From: Rhizobium anhuiense
GTDB taxonomy: Bacteria > Pseudomonadota > Alphaproteobacteria > Rhizobiales > Rhizobiaceae
DNA: 62,400 nucleotides
Assembly: GCF_003985145.1 (NCBI RefSeq)
Contig: NZ_ML133545.1
Location: 1 to 62,400, forward strand
Direction: 5' to 3'
A model generated the notes under the pieces. The model had not been told where the DNA came from. It saw nothing but the letters and a program-made list of their open reading frames with translations, and did no database searches. Shown here piece by piece: positions 15,631-23,736 of the stretch (position 1 is its first letter; each line of letters opens with the position of its first letter). Both the position numbers and the translations under genes were made by a program.

Positions 15631-16647
15631 ATGGCAGCGTCAAGCCGATCCGGCAGCAGCCAATCCGGCAGCGGCAAGAAATTCTGGTTGCTGGGTGGAG
15701 GCGTCCTCCTGGCGATCGCGCTTTATACCGGCGGCTGGTTCTATGCAGCGTCGGCGCTGAAGACCACGGTGTTGAAGGCGATCGCGCCGGGCGGAGAGGC
15801 TGGCGTCAGCGGCGAATGCTCCGATATCGAATTCCGCGGCTATCCCTTCCGCATCGGCCTGTTCTGCTCCAGGATCGACGTCGACGACAACGTCAACGGT
15901 GTCTCCGCCACCTTCGGCGCGCTGCGCTCGGCAGCCCAAGTCTATGCGCCCGGCAATATCGTGTGGGAGCTCGATTCGCCGGCCGAGATCCGCACCGGCA
16001 ACGGCCTTTCGATCTCGGCCCAATGGACGAACCTGCAATCGAGCCTTGCGACCAGGCTCAGGGGCATCGACCGCAGCTCGACCGTCATCGAGGGGCTGAA
16101 GGCGATGGCGGTCTCCTCTTTCACCGGCCAGACCATCAGCTTCGATGCGGCCCGCACCGAAATCCATCTGCGTCAGAACGGCGCCGATCTCGACGGCGCG
16201 ATCTCCGTGCAGGATGCGAACACGGCGATCAAGGATTGGCCGCAGATCTTCCCGAAACTGTCGGCCAGCATTGACCTGACCGTCGCCGGCAAGGCCGGAC
16301 TGATCGACGGCAGCGACCCGAATGGCCTCAATGGCGCCACCGGTGAACTGCGCCGCATCGTCGCCGACATCGGCGACGGCAAGGTGATGACGCTCACCGG
16401 CCCCTTCTCCTTCGACGAGCAGGGCTTCCTTTCGGGAAAATTCAAGCTGGAGATCGAACAGCTCGGTCCCTGGAGCGACAGCCTGAAGCAGGCCTTTCCC
16501 GACCTCGCCTCGACCGTCAACACGGCGACGAAGCTCTTGAAGGCGCTTGCCGCCGGCAGCGACAAGGTCTCGGTCGATCTCGTCGTCGATCGTGGCAACG
16601 CCACCGTCAGCGGCTTCATCCCGCTCGGCCGGATTCCGCCGATCTGA
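15631..16647 (+). CDS. DUF2125 domain protein, membrane-anchored
   Basis: 338 residues from ATG 15631, with GGAG at good spacing. A Ser/Gly-rich tail of about 15 residues precedes one membrane helix (about 18-38). The large remainder is periplasmic and beta-rich, with a CSDIEFRGYPFRIGLFC segment near 62-78 whose two cysteines could form a disulfide. The order and motif match DUF2125 proteins of Rhizobiales. The function is unknown to me; the repetitive beta character recalls AsmA-like envelope proteins. Confidence 0.82.
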   Translation: MAASSRSGSSQSGSGKKFWLLGGGVLLAIALYTGGWFYAASALKTTVLKAIAPGGEAGVSGECSDIEFRGYPFRIGLFCSRIDVDDNVNGVSATFGALRSAAQVYAPGNIVWELDSPAEIRTGNGLSISAQWTNLQSSLATRLRGIDRSSTVIEGLKAMAVSSFTGQTISFDAARTEIHLRQNGADLDGAISVQDANTAIKDWPQIFPKLSASIDLTVAGKAGLIDGSDPNGLNGATGELRRIVADIGDGKVMTLTGPFSFDEQGFLSGKFKLEIEQLGPWSDSLKQAFPDLASTVNTATKLLKALAAGSDKVSVDLVVDRGNATVSGFIPLGRIPPI

Positions 16648-16660
16648 CCTATCTCGCCTT

Positions 16661-17081
16661 TCAGGCTATCGGCTTGATGAAGAAGACCTCCGGCACCGAT
16701 TGCAGGCCTGGCAGCTCGATCGCACCGGTTTCAGTAAATCCGTTGCGGCGATGCCAGTCCTGGGGGCCTGCTTTCATCGCATTCGCTCGACGTCATCAGC
16801 AGACGGGCGCCTTCGCCACGCATCGCCTCTTCCCAGGCGAGAAACAGCGCGGTGCCGACGCCCGACCGGCGATGGCCGGGCAGGACGCGGATCATTTCCA
16901 TATAGGGAACCCTGCCCCAGAAGCGGGAGAAGCGCAGAAAGCCGACGATCTCGCTGCCCTCCTTGGCAACGAGGTATTCGCCGAGCGTCACGCAGCGCGA
17001 TACCCATGCTTCACCGGAACTGGCATCTTCGCGAACCAGCCAATCGGTATCCGCGTGGCTCGCGTTCGCCACTTCCACCAT
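16661..17081 (-). pseudogene. GNAT acetyltransferase, frameshifted
   Basis: From ATG 17081 the frame encodes a GNAT fold with the acetyl-CoA motif RRSGVGTAL near residue 80, preceded by MEMIRVLPGH. The frame breaks at a run of five G on the plus strand (16762-16766). Removing one base joins SSECDESR directly to PQDWHRRNGF and restores a 139-residue protein ending FFIKPIA at stop 16661-16663. As written, the product ends early and lacks the last beta strands. It starts 7 bases after tyrC stops. Sequencing error, slippage-prone tract and true decay are all possible. Confidence 0.8.
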
Positions 17082-17088
17082 CGCGGGG

Positions 17089-18015
17089 CTACTTCTTATC
17101 AAGCGCGTGGGGGCGGCCGAAATCAGGCGCGTCGACATCCTGGCCGGCCTGGACGATCGAGCGGCGGATGGCGCGCGTGCGGGTGAAGAGTTCGAAAATC
17201 TTGTCGCCCTCGCCCCAGCGGATGGCGCGCTGCAAATAGGCGAGATCCTCCGAGAAACGCGCCAGCATTTCGAGGATCGCATCGCGATTGTGCAGGCAGA
17301 CGTCGCGCCACATGGTCGGATCGGAGGCGGCAAGGCGGGTGAAATCACGAAAACCCGAGGCGGAATATTTGATGACCTCGGACTCCGTCACCGTCTCCAG
17401 ATCGTCGGCAGTGCCGACGATATTATAGGCGATGATATGCGGCAGGTGCGAAACGATGGCGAGCACCTTGTCGTGATGCTCGGCATCCATCTCATCGACC
17501 TTCGAGCCCAGCGCTTCCCAGAAGCTGCGCAGCCGCTTCAGCGCCACCTCGTCGGTACCGGCGACCGGCGTGAAGATGCACCAGCGGCCTTCGAAGAGGC
17601 CGGGAAAGCCGGCATCCGGGCCGGATTTTTCGGTACCGGCCAGCGGATGGCCGGGGATGAAATGCACATTATCAGGCATATGCGGCAGCATCTGTGCGAT
17701 GACCGAGGCCTTGGTGGAGCCGACATCGGTGACGACAGCCCCGGGCTTCAGGCTTCCCGCAATCTCCTTCGCCACGCTTTCCGAAGCGCCGACCGGCACC
17801 GAGACGATCACCAGATCGGCATCCTTGACGGCATCCTGCGACGACGTCGTGTAGCGGTCGCCAAGGCCGAGTTCTTCCGCACGCTTCAGCGTATCGGCGC
17901 TGCGGGTGGCGACGACGATCTCCCTTGCAAGGCCGAGCCGTCTGATATCGTAGGCAAGCGAAGAGCCGATCAGGCCGATGCCGATCAGCGCGATCCGATC
18001 GAACTGCACGCTCAT
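17089..18015 (-). CDS. tyrC: Prephenate/arogenate dehydrogenase
   Basis: 308 residues. NAD(P) motif GIGLIGSS at 12-19, GSTKASV near 112 and the substrate/catalytic segment GHPLAGTEKSGPDAG near 128 mark the TyrA dehydrogenase family without fused chorismate mutase or ACT domain. SHLPHIIAYNIV near 195 is the second conserved block. It makes 4-hydroxyphenylpyruvate or tyrosine. ATG 18015 overlaps the hisC stop (ATGA), indicating translational coupling. An open frame further upstream reads through hisC and is not used. Confidence 0.93.
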   Translation of the reverse strand: MSVQFDRIALIGIGLIGSSLAYDIRRLGLAREIVVATRSADTLKRAEELGLGDRYTTSSQDAVKDADLVIVSVPVGASESVAKEIAGSLKPGAVVTDVGSTKASVIAQMLPHMPDNVHFIPGHPLAGTEKSGPDAGFPGLFEGRWCIFTPVAGTDEVALKRLRSFWEALGSKVDEMDAEHHDKVLAIVSHLPHIIAYNIVGTADDLETVTESEVIKYSASGFRDFTRLAASDPTMWRDVCLHNRDAILEMLARFSEDLAYLQRAIRWGEGDKIFELFTRTRAIRRSIVQAGQDVDAPDFGRPHALDKK

Positions 18016-19121
18016 GACTGATGTCCCATAAATTCGCTGAGCGCGGCAATGACGCCGCGGTTGGCCTCTTCGGGACCGATGCTCATGCGCAACGCATTGG
18101 CGAAGCCATAGCCGCGGACGGCACGCAGGATGTAGCCGCGGCTCGTCAGGAACTCGTCGGCATCGGCGGCGCGCTTGCCGTCGATCTCGGGGAAATGGAT
18201 GAGGACGAAATTGGCGACCGACGGCGTCACCTTCAGCCCGATCGCTTCGAGCGCCCGGGTGAGCGTCTCCACCCACATCTGATTGAAGGAGACGGCCTGC
18301 TGGACGAAGGCTTGGTCGCGGATGGCCGCGGCGCCGGCGGCGATTGCCGGCGCGTTCAAATTGAACGGCCCGCGCACGCGGTTCAGCGCGTCGACGATCT
18401 CGGCGGGCGCATACATCCAGCCGACACGCAGCGCCGCAAGACCATAGGCCTTCGAGAAGGTGCGGGTCATCACCACGTTGGCATTGGAGGACACGACCTC
18501 GATGCCGGCTTCATAATCGTTGCGGCGCACATATTCGGCATAGGCAGCATCGAGCACGAGGACGACATGTTTCGGCAGCCCGGCCTGCAGGCGGCGGATC
18601 TCGCTGACGGGAACATAGGTGCCTGTGGGATTGCCGGGATTGGCGATGAAGACGATCTTCGTCTTCTCCGTCACCGCGGCAAGGATCACATCGACATCGA
18701 CGGTACAGTCCTTTTCCCTGACGACGACAGGCACGGCACCCGCGCCCAGGATCTGGATCTTGTAGACGAGGAACCCGTGCTCGGTGATGATGCCCTCGTC
18801 GCCGGCGCCGAGATAGACATGGCAGAGCAGGCCGAGCAATTCGTCCGAACCGTTGCCGCAAAGGATGTTTGCCGGATTGAGACCATGCACGGCGGCGATC
18901 GCCTCGCGCAGCTCGACCGCCTGCCCGTCGGGATAACGCGCCAGAGTGTCGGCAGCCGCCTTGAACGCCTCGATTGCCTTCGGGCTGGCGCCGAGCGGCG
19001 TTTCGTTGGACGAAAGCTTGTAGACGCGGGCAACGCCCGGCGCATGTTCCTTACCCGGCACATAGGCTGCGATATCGAGAATACCGGGACGCGGAACGGG
19101 CTTGCTCATCTCAACGCTCAT
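18012..19121 (-). CDS. hisC: Histidinol-phosphate/aromatic aminotransferase
   Basis: 369 residues from ATG 19121 (ATG 19109 is an alternative). Fold-type I PLP aminotransferase: NPGNPTG at 161-167, Asp191 and Tyr194 in LDAAYAEY, Schiff-base Lys224 in TFSKAYGLAALR, and Arg232. The family acts on histidinol phosphate, but coupling to tyrC by a 4-base overlap suggests that transamination of aromatic keto acids is its real or additional role here. It is the first gene of the hisC-tyrC-GNAT run. Confidence 0.92.
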   Translation of the reverse strand: MSVEMSKPVPRPGILDIAAYVPGKEHAPGVARVYKLSSNETPLGASPKAIEAFKAAADTLARYPDGQAVELREAIAAVHGLNPANILCGNGSDELLGLLCHVYLGAGDEGIITEHGFLVYKIQILGAGAVPVVVREKDCTVDVDVILAAVTEKTKIVFIANPGNPTGTYVPVSEIRRLQAGLPKHVVLVLDAAYAEYVRRNDYEAGIEVVSSNANVVMTRTFSKAYGLAALRVGWMYAPAEIVDALNRVRGPFNLNAPAIAAGAAAIRDQAFVQQAVSFNQMWVETLTRALEAIGLKVTPSVANFVLIHFPEIDGKRAADADEFLTSRGYILRAVRGYGFANALRMSIGPEEANRGVIAALSEFMGHQS

Positions 19122-19244
19122 GGGTCGACCTTGGAATTGCCGGAAATCCGGGCTGAAAAACACCAAGTGGCATTAAAGCGGAATGCGATTGTTGTCGAGA
19201 GGTATGGGCGTGACGCAAGCAGCCTGAGAAGGCTGAGAGCGGCG

Positions 19245-19985
19245 TCAGCGGTTGCGTGTGGTCGGCACGCCATGCGGTGCGAGAACCGGCACGAAGACGC
19301 GGCGGGAAGCCCGCGCTGCAACCGGCAGCCCCTGATAAAGCCGCTTCTGCGCCTCGACGATGATGACGCCCGAGAAGGCCGGCCACAGCGTTCGGCCGAT
19401 CCGCTCGAAGGCACGGCGAAGGCGCAGAATGGTCCTGAGCTTCGAAGGTGGGAAGAACAGCGCTTCAGCCGTCGCGCCCGGCGTGAAATTCGTCTCGCGC
19501 AGCAGATGCGTCAGCTGGCCGCGCGAATAGGGCCGGCCCGAACCGAAGGGTGTATGCTCCATGCGCGCCCAGACGCCGCGCCGGTTCGGCACGACGATAA
19601 CAAGCCGTCCGCCCGGCGCCAGCACCCGCCAGAGCTCCTTCAGCGTCTCGCGCGGACTTTCGGCGAATTCCAGCGAATGCACCATCAGCACCCGGTCGAT
19701 CGAGGAATCCGGCAGCGGCAACTCCTCGTCAAAGACAAGCGTCGTCGACGAGAGCGAGCCCATCGGCCAGTTCACCGCGCCCTGCCCGGCCGGCATGAAG
19801 GCGAAGGTGCGCTCGGTATCGGCCTGGAAACGGTCGAGGAAGGGCACGGCATAGCCGAGACCGACCAGACGCTCCTGCGGCAGCCGCACCCAGAGCGAGG
19901 ATAGCGCCATGGCGATCGACTGCTCGGCAAGACGTCCGAGCTCGGAATGATAGAACTGGCGTAGGTCGACGATATCGGCGTGCAT
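19245..19985 (-). CDS. SAM-dependent methyltransferase (type 11 like)
   Basis: 246 residues from ATG 19985; the frame is open to 20060 but the family starts near MHADIVDLRQFY. The SAM fold is seen in the acidic loop DEELPLPDSSIDRVLMVHSLEF near 105-130, followed by LWRVLAPGGRLVIVVPNRRGVWARME, the post-motif of class I methyltransferases. The glycine-rich motif I is weak. The substrate is unknown. It is divergent from gloB with about 90 bases between starts, and the gloB-methyltransferase pairing suggests but does not prove a shared role. Confidence 0.8.
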   Translation of the reverse strand: MHADIVDLRQFYHSELGRLAEQSIAMALSSLWVRLPQERLVGLGYAVPFLDRFQADTERTFAFMPAGQGAVNWPMGSLSSTTLVFDEELPLPDSSIDRVLMVHSLEFAESPRETLKELWRVLAPGGRLVIVVPNRRGVWARMEHTPFGSGRPYSRGQLTHLLRETNFTPGATAEALFFPPSKLRTILRLRRAFERIGRTLWPAFSGVIIVEAQKRLYQGLPVAARASRRVFVPVLAPHGVPTTRNR

Positions 19986-20074
19986 TGCGACAAATGTTAT
20001 CAGCGGGCGGTTGGACTTCAAGGCCGGAACCTCTACATTCCCGCGAGACTCCTGAGACAAGGGATTATTGAACG

Positions 20075-20845
20075 ATGAAACCTTTGGAATTAGACGTTTT
20101 TCTCTGCCGCACCGACAATTTCGGCGTTCTCGTGCACGATCCGGAGACAGGCTTGACCGCGGCGATCGATGCGCCGGAGGAGGCGCCGATCCTGGAAGCG
20201 GCGACTCGCCGCGGCTGGAAAATCAGCCATATCTTCACCACCCACCACCACACCGACCATGTTAGTGCCAACCTGGCGCTGAAGGAGCAGTTTGGCTGCG
20301 AGATCATCGGCCCGATCAACGAGGCCGTCGCCATTCCCGGCCTCGACCGGACGATGGCCGATGGCGACAGCTTCCTTTTCGGCGATCACACGGTCAAGGT
20401 CATCGAGACTCCAGGCCACACCGCCGGCCATATCTGCTATCACTTCGTCGACGACAAGCTGCTCTTTGCCGCCGACACATTGTTTGCGCTCGGCTGCGGC
20501 CGGCTGTTCGAACGCCCGGCCGCCGACATGTGGCATTCCCTGCAGAAGCTCGCCGTGCTGCCCGATGAGACCGCCGTCTATTTCGGCCATGAATACACCT
20601 TGTCCAATGCCCGCTTCGCGCTGACGGTCGATCCGGACAACGAGCGCCTGAAGAGCCGCGCCGCCGAGGTCGAGGCCCTTCGTGCCGACGGCAAATTCAC
20701 CATTCCGACGACGCTGGGACTGGAAAAGGAGACCAACCCGTTCCTGCGCGCCGCCGATCCGGCGATCCGCCGCAATCTGATCATGGAAGGCAAGACCAAC
20801 GAGGAGGTCTTTGCCGAGATCCGCAAGCGCAAGGACAATTTCTGA
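20075..20845 (+). CDS. gloB: Hydroxyacylglutathione hydrolase (glyoxalase II)
   Basis: 256 residues, the normal GloB length. Metallo-beta-lactamase fold with binuclear-metal motif THHHTDH at residues 56-62. Further metal ligands are His114 in ETPGHTAGH, Asp134 in FAADTLF and His173 in FGHEYT. The C-terminal domain carries NPFLRA, which binds glutathione. It hydrolyses S-lactoylglutathione to lactate, completing methylglyoxal detoxification. Its TGA shares one base with the next ATG (TGATG), so the cupin gene is co-translated. Confidence 0.95.
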   Translation: MKPLELDVFLCRTDNFGVLVHDPETGLTAAIDAPEEAPILEAATRRGWKISHIFTTHHHTDHVSANLALKEQFGCEIIGPINEAVAIPGLDRTMADGDSFLFGDHTVKVIETPGHTAGHICYHFVDDKLLFAADTLFALGCGRLFERPAADMWHSLQKLAVLPDETAVYFGHEYTLSNARFALTVDPDNERLKSRAAEVEALRADGKFTIPTTLGLEKETNPFLRAADPAIRRNLIMEGKTNEEVFAEIRKRKDNF

Positions 20846-21273
20846 TGTCGCCTCAGGACATCATCCGCGAACTCGGCATGCAGCCGCATCCCGAGGGTGG
20901 CTGGTATGTGCAGACGTTTCGCGATACGGCGGGCGGAGAACGCGGCCACTCGACGGCGATCTATTACCTGCTGACCGGGGGCCAGCGCTCGCGCTGGCAT
21001 CGCGTCCATGACGCGGTTGAGGTCTGGCATTATTACGCCGGCGCGCCGCTCTTCCTGCATCGTTCGGAAGACGGAACCGCAAGCGAGACCCTGACGCTCG
21101 GAACGAACCTGTCCGCCGGCGAGCGGCCGCAGGCGATCGTTCCCGCCAATTGCTGGCAATCGGCCGAAACCCTCGGCGATTTCACCCTGGTCGGCTGCAC
21201 CGTCTCGCCCGGCTTCGAATTTTCGAGCTTCGAGATGGCGCCACCCGATTGGAAGCCCGGCGCTAGAGCATGA
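20845..21273 (+). CDS. Cupin-fold DUF985 protein
   Basis: 142 residues. Conserved pieces HPEGGWYVQTFRD, STAIYYLLTGGQRSRWHRV, EVWHYYAGAPL and GCTVSPGFEFSSFE are the signature of the DUF985 cupin family, which binds a small ligand in a beta barrel; no catalytic role is established. The start overlaps gloB by one base, so it may serve in the same detoxification step, but that is inference from position only. The stop is followed by convergent palindromic repeats. Confidence 0.88.
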   Translation: MSPQDIIRELGMQPHPEGGWYVQTFRDTAGGERGHSTAIYYLLTGGQRSRWHRVHDAVEVWHYYAGAPLFLHRSEDGTASETLTLGTNLSAGERPQAIVPANCWQSAETLGDFTLVGCTVSPGFEFSSFEMAPPDWKPGARA

Positions 21274-21315
21274 TGCCGAAAAGTGTGAGCGGCTTTCGGA
21301 CGACATCATGCTCTA
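21265..21315 (+). repeat. Palindromic repeat C-like element
   Basis: Arms agagcatgat/atcatgctct, with inner gccgaaa/tttcgg around the core aagtgtgagcggc. The core and the CGACAT end link it to the repeat C group (6261-6304). It overlaps the last codons of the cupin gene and lies between convergent genes, so the hairpin may act as a transcription stop. Confidence 0.7.
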
Positions 21316-21329
21316 ACTATATAATTTAG

Positions 21330-21379
21330 AACAGGATTCAGAATTTAGGCCAACCGGGCGTAAAATCTGAATCCTGTTT
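21330..21379. repeat. Inverted repeat between convergent genes
   Basis: aacaggattcagaattta (21330-21347) pairs with taaaatctgaatcctgttt (21361-21379) with few mismatches, around a short taggcc/gggcg centre. A shorter relative is at 9224-9263. It sits 7 bases before the DMT gene's stop and can serve as a bidirectional terminator. Confidence 0.65.
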
Positions 21380-21385
21380 TAAGGC

Positions 21386-22273
21386 CTACTCTGCCGCAGA
21401 CTGCGCCGGAACCTTGCGGCGGAACATGTCCTGGGCGGCCAGCACCGCCCCGCCGGTAACGAGCAGGCAGGCAAGAGCAATGCGCCAGCTCGGCTCGGCA
21501 AATCCGAACAGCAGCAGGATCAGCGTCGAAAGCAGAGGCGCGGCATAACTTGCCGCGCCGAGGATCTGAATGTCGCCGTTCTTGACGCCGTGATCCCATG
21601 CATAGAAGGCAGCACCGACCGGAAAAAGCCCGAGCCCGGCGACGGCAACCCATTCGAAACCCGTGGCCGGCCAGACGGTCGTCTCCAGGCCGAGATGGCA
21701 GAAGAACGACAGGATGGATGTCGCAAGGCAAAAGCCGGTGACGACATCCGTGGAGACGGCATCGAAACGCCGCGTCAGCAGCGAATAGCCGGACCATGTG
21801 AAGGCGCACAGAAAGGCGGCCCCGTAGCCGACGGCATAGGCGCCGTCGAAATCGATGCCATTGCGGCCGACGATCAGGAAGGTGCCGCAAAGCCCGGCAA
21901 GCGCACCCGCCAGATGATACCAGCGCATCCGTTCGCCCGGCAGCAGCGCCGAACCGACGACGATCAACAGCGGCCAGAGATAGGCGACCAGCCCCGCCTC
22001 CACCGCCGGTGCGTTGCGGAGCGCGGTGAAATAGAGGAAATGATAACCGAACAGCCCTGCAATACCCGTTATCCAGACCTTGGCCGGCTGCTTCAGCAGC
22101 GCCAGCCGCGCGGGGTTGAGGACAAGCACCACGAGGCCGGGGATGCTGCCGATCGCAAAGCAGATGGCCGCAAGCTGGAACGGCGGCATCTTGCCGGAGG
22201 CGGCCGTGAACAACGCCAGGAACGACCACATCAGGATGGCCGTAAAACCGATCAACGTCGCGCGAAGCCTCAC
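21386..22273 (-). CDS. DMT superfamily (EamA) exporter
   Basis: 295 residues with ten predicted membrane helices arranged as two EamA repeats (about 5-135 and 145-285). GYHFLYFTALRNAPAVEAGLVAYLWPLLIV at the end of helix 4 resembles YddG-type aromatic amino acid exporters, so amino acid or metabolite efflux is the best guess. It is followed by the repeat block on its 3' side. DUF3108 lies 30 bases upstream on the same strand, so they may be one operon. Confidence 0.87.
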   Translation of the reverse strand: MRLRATLIGFTAILMWSFLALFTAASGKMPPFQLAAICFAIGSIPGLVVLVLNPARLALLKQPAKVWITGIAGLFGYHFLYFTALRNAPAVEAGLVAYLWPLLIVVGSALLPGERMRWYHLAGALAGLCGTFLIVGRNGIDFDGAYAVGYGAAFLCAFTWSGYSLLTRRFDAVSTDVVTGFCLATSILSFFCHLGLETTVWPATGFEWVAVAGLGLFPVGAAFYAWDHGVKNGDIQILGAASYAAPLLSTLILLLFGFAEPSWRIALACLLVTGGAVLAAQDMFRRKVPAQSAAE

Positions 22274-22303
22274 CCGTCCCCCTTCACGGAGACAGAAGCT
22301 CCG

Positions 22304-23083
22304 TCAGCTGTCGCTGCCGTATTTGACGGCAGTGATCGTCACCATTCCATATTCGGTTGGAATACGCACATAGACGGGAGCGTATACATTTGCCGCGTCC
22401 GACTTGGCAAACCAGATTTCCATGCGGTTGCTCTTGCTGAGATAGTCGATGTCCTTGCGGCCCTTCTTGTAGCCGGAGCGCGGCACGAAGCGCACGCCGC
22501 AGACAACCGCCTTGCCTTTGAAGCCGTTGGTCGAAAAATCCTCGTCGCCCTTCGGCGAAAGCACCAGATCCATGCGCGTCTCGCCGTCGAAGATCGGCAG
22601 CGTCTGCGAGCAGACCTTGGTATCGCCGGTGAAGACCAGGCCGGAGATCGGATCGAGCACCGATCGCATGTCGCGCGGCGTGACGTCGATCCAGTTCTTC
22701 GGACGCTTCGGCGCCGGTGTCGTCGTCGCCGAAACGATGTTGCCGTCGCGGTAACTGACCTCGTAGACGCGGGCCTTCTTGCCGCTCTTGTAGTAGAGCG
22801 AATATTTCTGCGCCTGCAATCTGTCATTGCGCACGACACCGCTCACGCTGGTCTTGGCCGAAATCGTCGTGACGAGATCGGCAAGGCCGGCAGAATTGAT
22901 ACTGCCGGCGATCTTGTAGCTGTGATCGTCCTCGATCTGCGTCAGGAAGGCCGCGCGCGCGATCGGCAAGCCGGCGAGCGTCACCCGGTATTCCGTCCGA
23001 TGTTGGATTTCGGCCGCCGATGCCGGTATGGCAAGCAGCGCGGCGATGGCCGAAATGAAAATCCGTCTGCCCGAATGAGCCAT
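22304..23083 (-). CDS. DUF3108 periplasmic protein
   Basis: 259 residues. A Sec signal peptide (basic MAHSGRR, hydrophobic core, AxA cleavage at ASAAE near 23-24) precedes a beta-rich domain. TEYRVTLAGLPIARAAF and DPISGLVF are typical of DUF3108, a family with a lipoprotein-carrier-like fold of unknown role. Two Cys at CSQTLPIF and VVCGVRF may form a disulfide. It is divergent from rpmB; the rpmB promoter lies in the 240-bp gap. Confidence 0.85.
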   Translation of the reverse strand: MAHSGRRIFISAIAALLAIPASAAEIQHRTEYRVTLAGLPIARAAFLTQIEDDHSYKIAGSINSAGLADLVTTISAKTSVSGVVRNDRLQAQKYSLYYKSGKKARVYEVSYRDGNIVSATTTPAPKRPKNWIDVTPRDMRSVLDPISGLVFTGDTKVCSQTLPIFDGETRMDLVLSPKGDEDFSTNGFKGKAVVCGVRFVPRSGYKKGRKDIDYLSKSNRMEIWFAKSDAANVYAPVYVRIPTEYGMVTITAVKYGSDS

Positions 23084-23200
23084 GAATCAAGCCTTGTCTT
23101 GGCGCGCGCTGGCAGCCTTGTTAAGCGCTCTATACTCCTGCCGTGAAGGGAAGAAAACAGCAGCTTTTTGACAGAATTGCGGGAAAGGCCAAGGTTTGGC

Positions 23201-23229
23201 TTGACGCAAGCAGCCTGTCTGACTATAGA
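23201..23229 (+). promoter_or_regulatory. Sigma-70 promoter for rpmB
   Basis: TTGACG at 23201-23206 and TATAGA at 23224-23229 are separated by exactly 17 bases, close to the vegetative consensus. The expected start near 23236 leaves an 85-90-nt leader before rpmB. Strong promoters are expected for ribosomal protein genes. Confidence 0.7.
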
Positions 23230-23323
23230 ACCGCAACTTTCCAATCATGCCTGTTGGATTGCGCGCCTGGTTTTGCCGGGAATGTCAATTCGATGGCCCG
23301 ACAAAAACAAGAATAGGTGTTCC

Positions 23324-23620
23324 ATGTCCCGCGTGTGCGAATTGACCGGCAAGGCCGTCCTGACTGGTAACAATGTCAGCCATGCCAACAACAAGACCAA
23401 GCGCCGGTTCCTGCCGAACCTGTGCCAGGTCACGCTGATTTCCGACGCTCTCAACCAGCGTTATCGTCTTCGCGTTTCGGCTGCTGCCCTTCGCTCCGTC
23501 GAGCATCGTGGCGGCCTCGATGCCTTCCTGCTGAAGGCTGGTGAAAACGAACTCTCGATGCGCGCGCGCCTGCTGCGCCGTCAGATCGTGAAGAAGACCG
23601 CCGAAGCCGCTGCTGCGTAA
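23324..23620 (+). CDS. rpmB: 50S ribosomal protein L28
   Basis: 98 residues from ATG 23324; the frame is open upstream but L28 begins MSRVCELTGK. The typical motifs TGNNVSHANNKTKRRFLPNL and TLISDALNQRYRLRVSAAALRSVEHRGG are seen, with the C-terminal extension usual in alphaproteobacteria. It binds 23S rRNA in the large subunit. Only one cysteine is present near the N-terminus, so this is the zinc-free type. It is followed by a terminator hairpin. Confidence 0.97.
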   Translation: MSRVCELTGKAVLTGNNVSHANNKTKRRFLPNLCQVTLISDALNQRYRLRVSAAALRSVEHRGGLDAFLLKAGENELSMRARLLRRQIVKKTAEAAAA

Positions 23621-23646
23621 GCTTCTGCCTTTCTTTCATACGGCTT

Positions 23647-23684
23647 CAAAAGGCTTGAACGGATAATACCGGACAAGCCTTTTG
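23647..23684 (+). terminator. Terminator after rpmB
   Basis: caaaaggcttg (23647-23657) and caagccttttg (23674-23684) are perfect 11-bp arms around a 16-nt loop, followed by ctttgt. It lies 27 bases after the rpmB stop and so separates rpmB from the downstream transporter and its leader. Confidence 0.65.
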
Positions 23685-23705
23685 CTTTGTCGGTTTACTC
23701 CTCCA

Positions 23706-23736
23706 ACTGGTGGCATCACCCAGGATAAAAAAATGC
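23706..23736 (+). promoter_or_regulatory. Candidate preQ1-I riboswitch
   Basis: A stem CTGG/CCAG (23707-23710 with 23720-23723) encloses a 9-nt loop TGGCATCAC. The loop GCAT (23713-23716) can pair with ATGC (23733-23736) to form a pseudoknot across an A-rich linker GATAAAAAA. The layout of P1, a U just after P1, the CAC-CC junction, the A tract and a 3' P2 strand matches the minimal preQ1-I aptamer. The 3' P2 strand is the transporter start codon itself, and P1 includes part of the AGGA ribosome site. Ligand binding would block translation. P1 is only 4 bp, which lowers certainty. Confidence 0.5.

Noticed and set aside
18021..19904. 627-codon open frame on the plus strand
   Set aside because: Antisense to hisC and the methyltransferase gene, both of which have complete family motifs.
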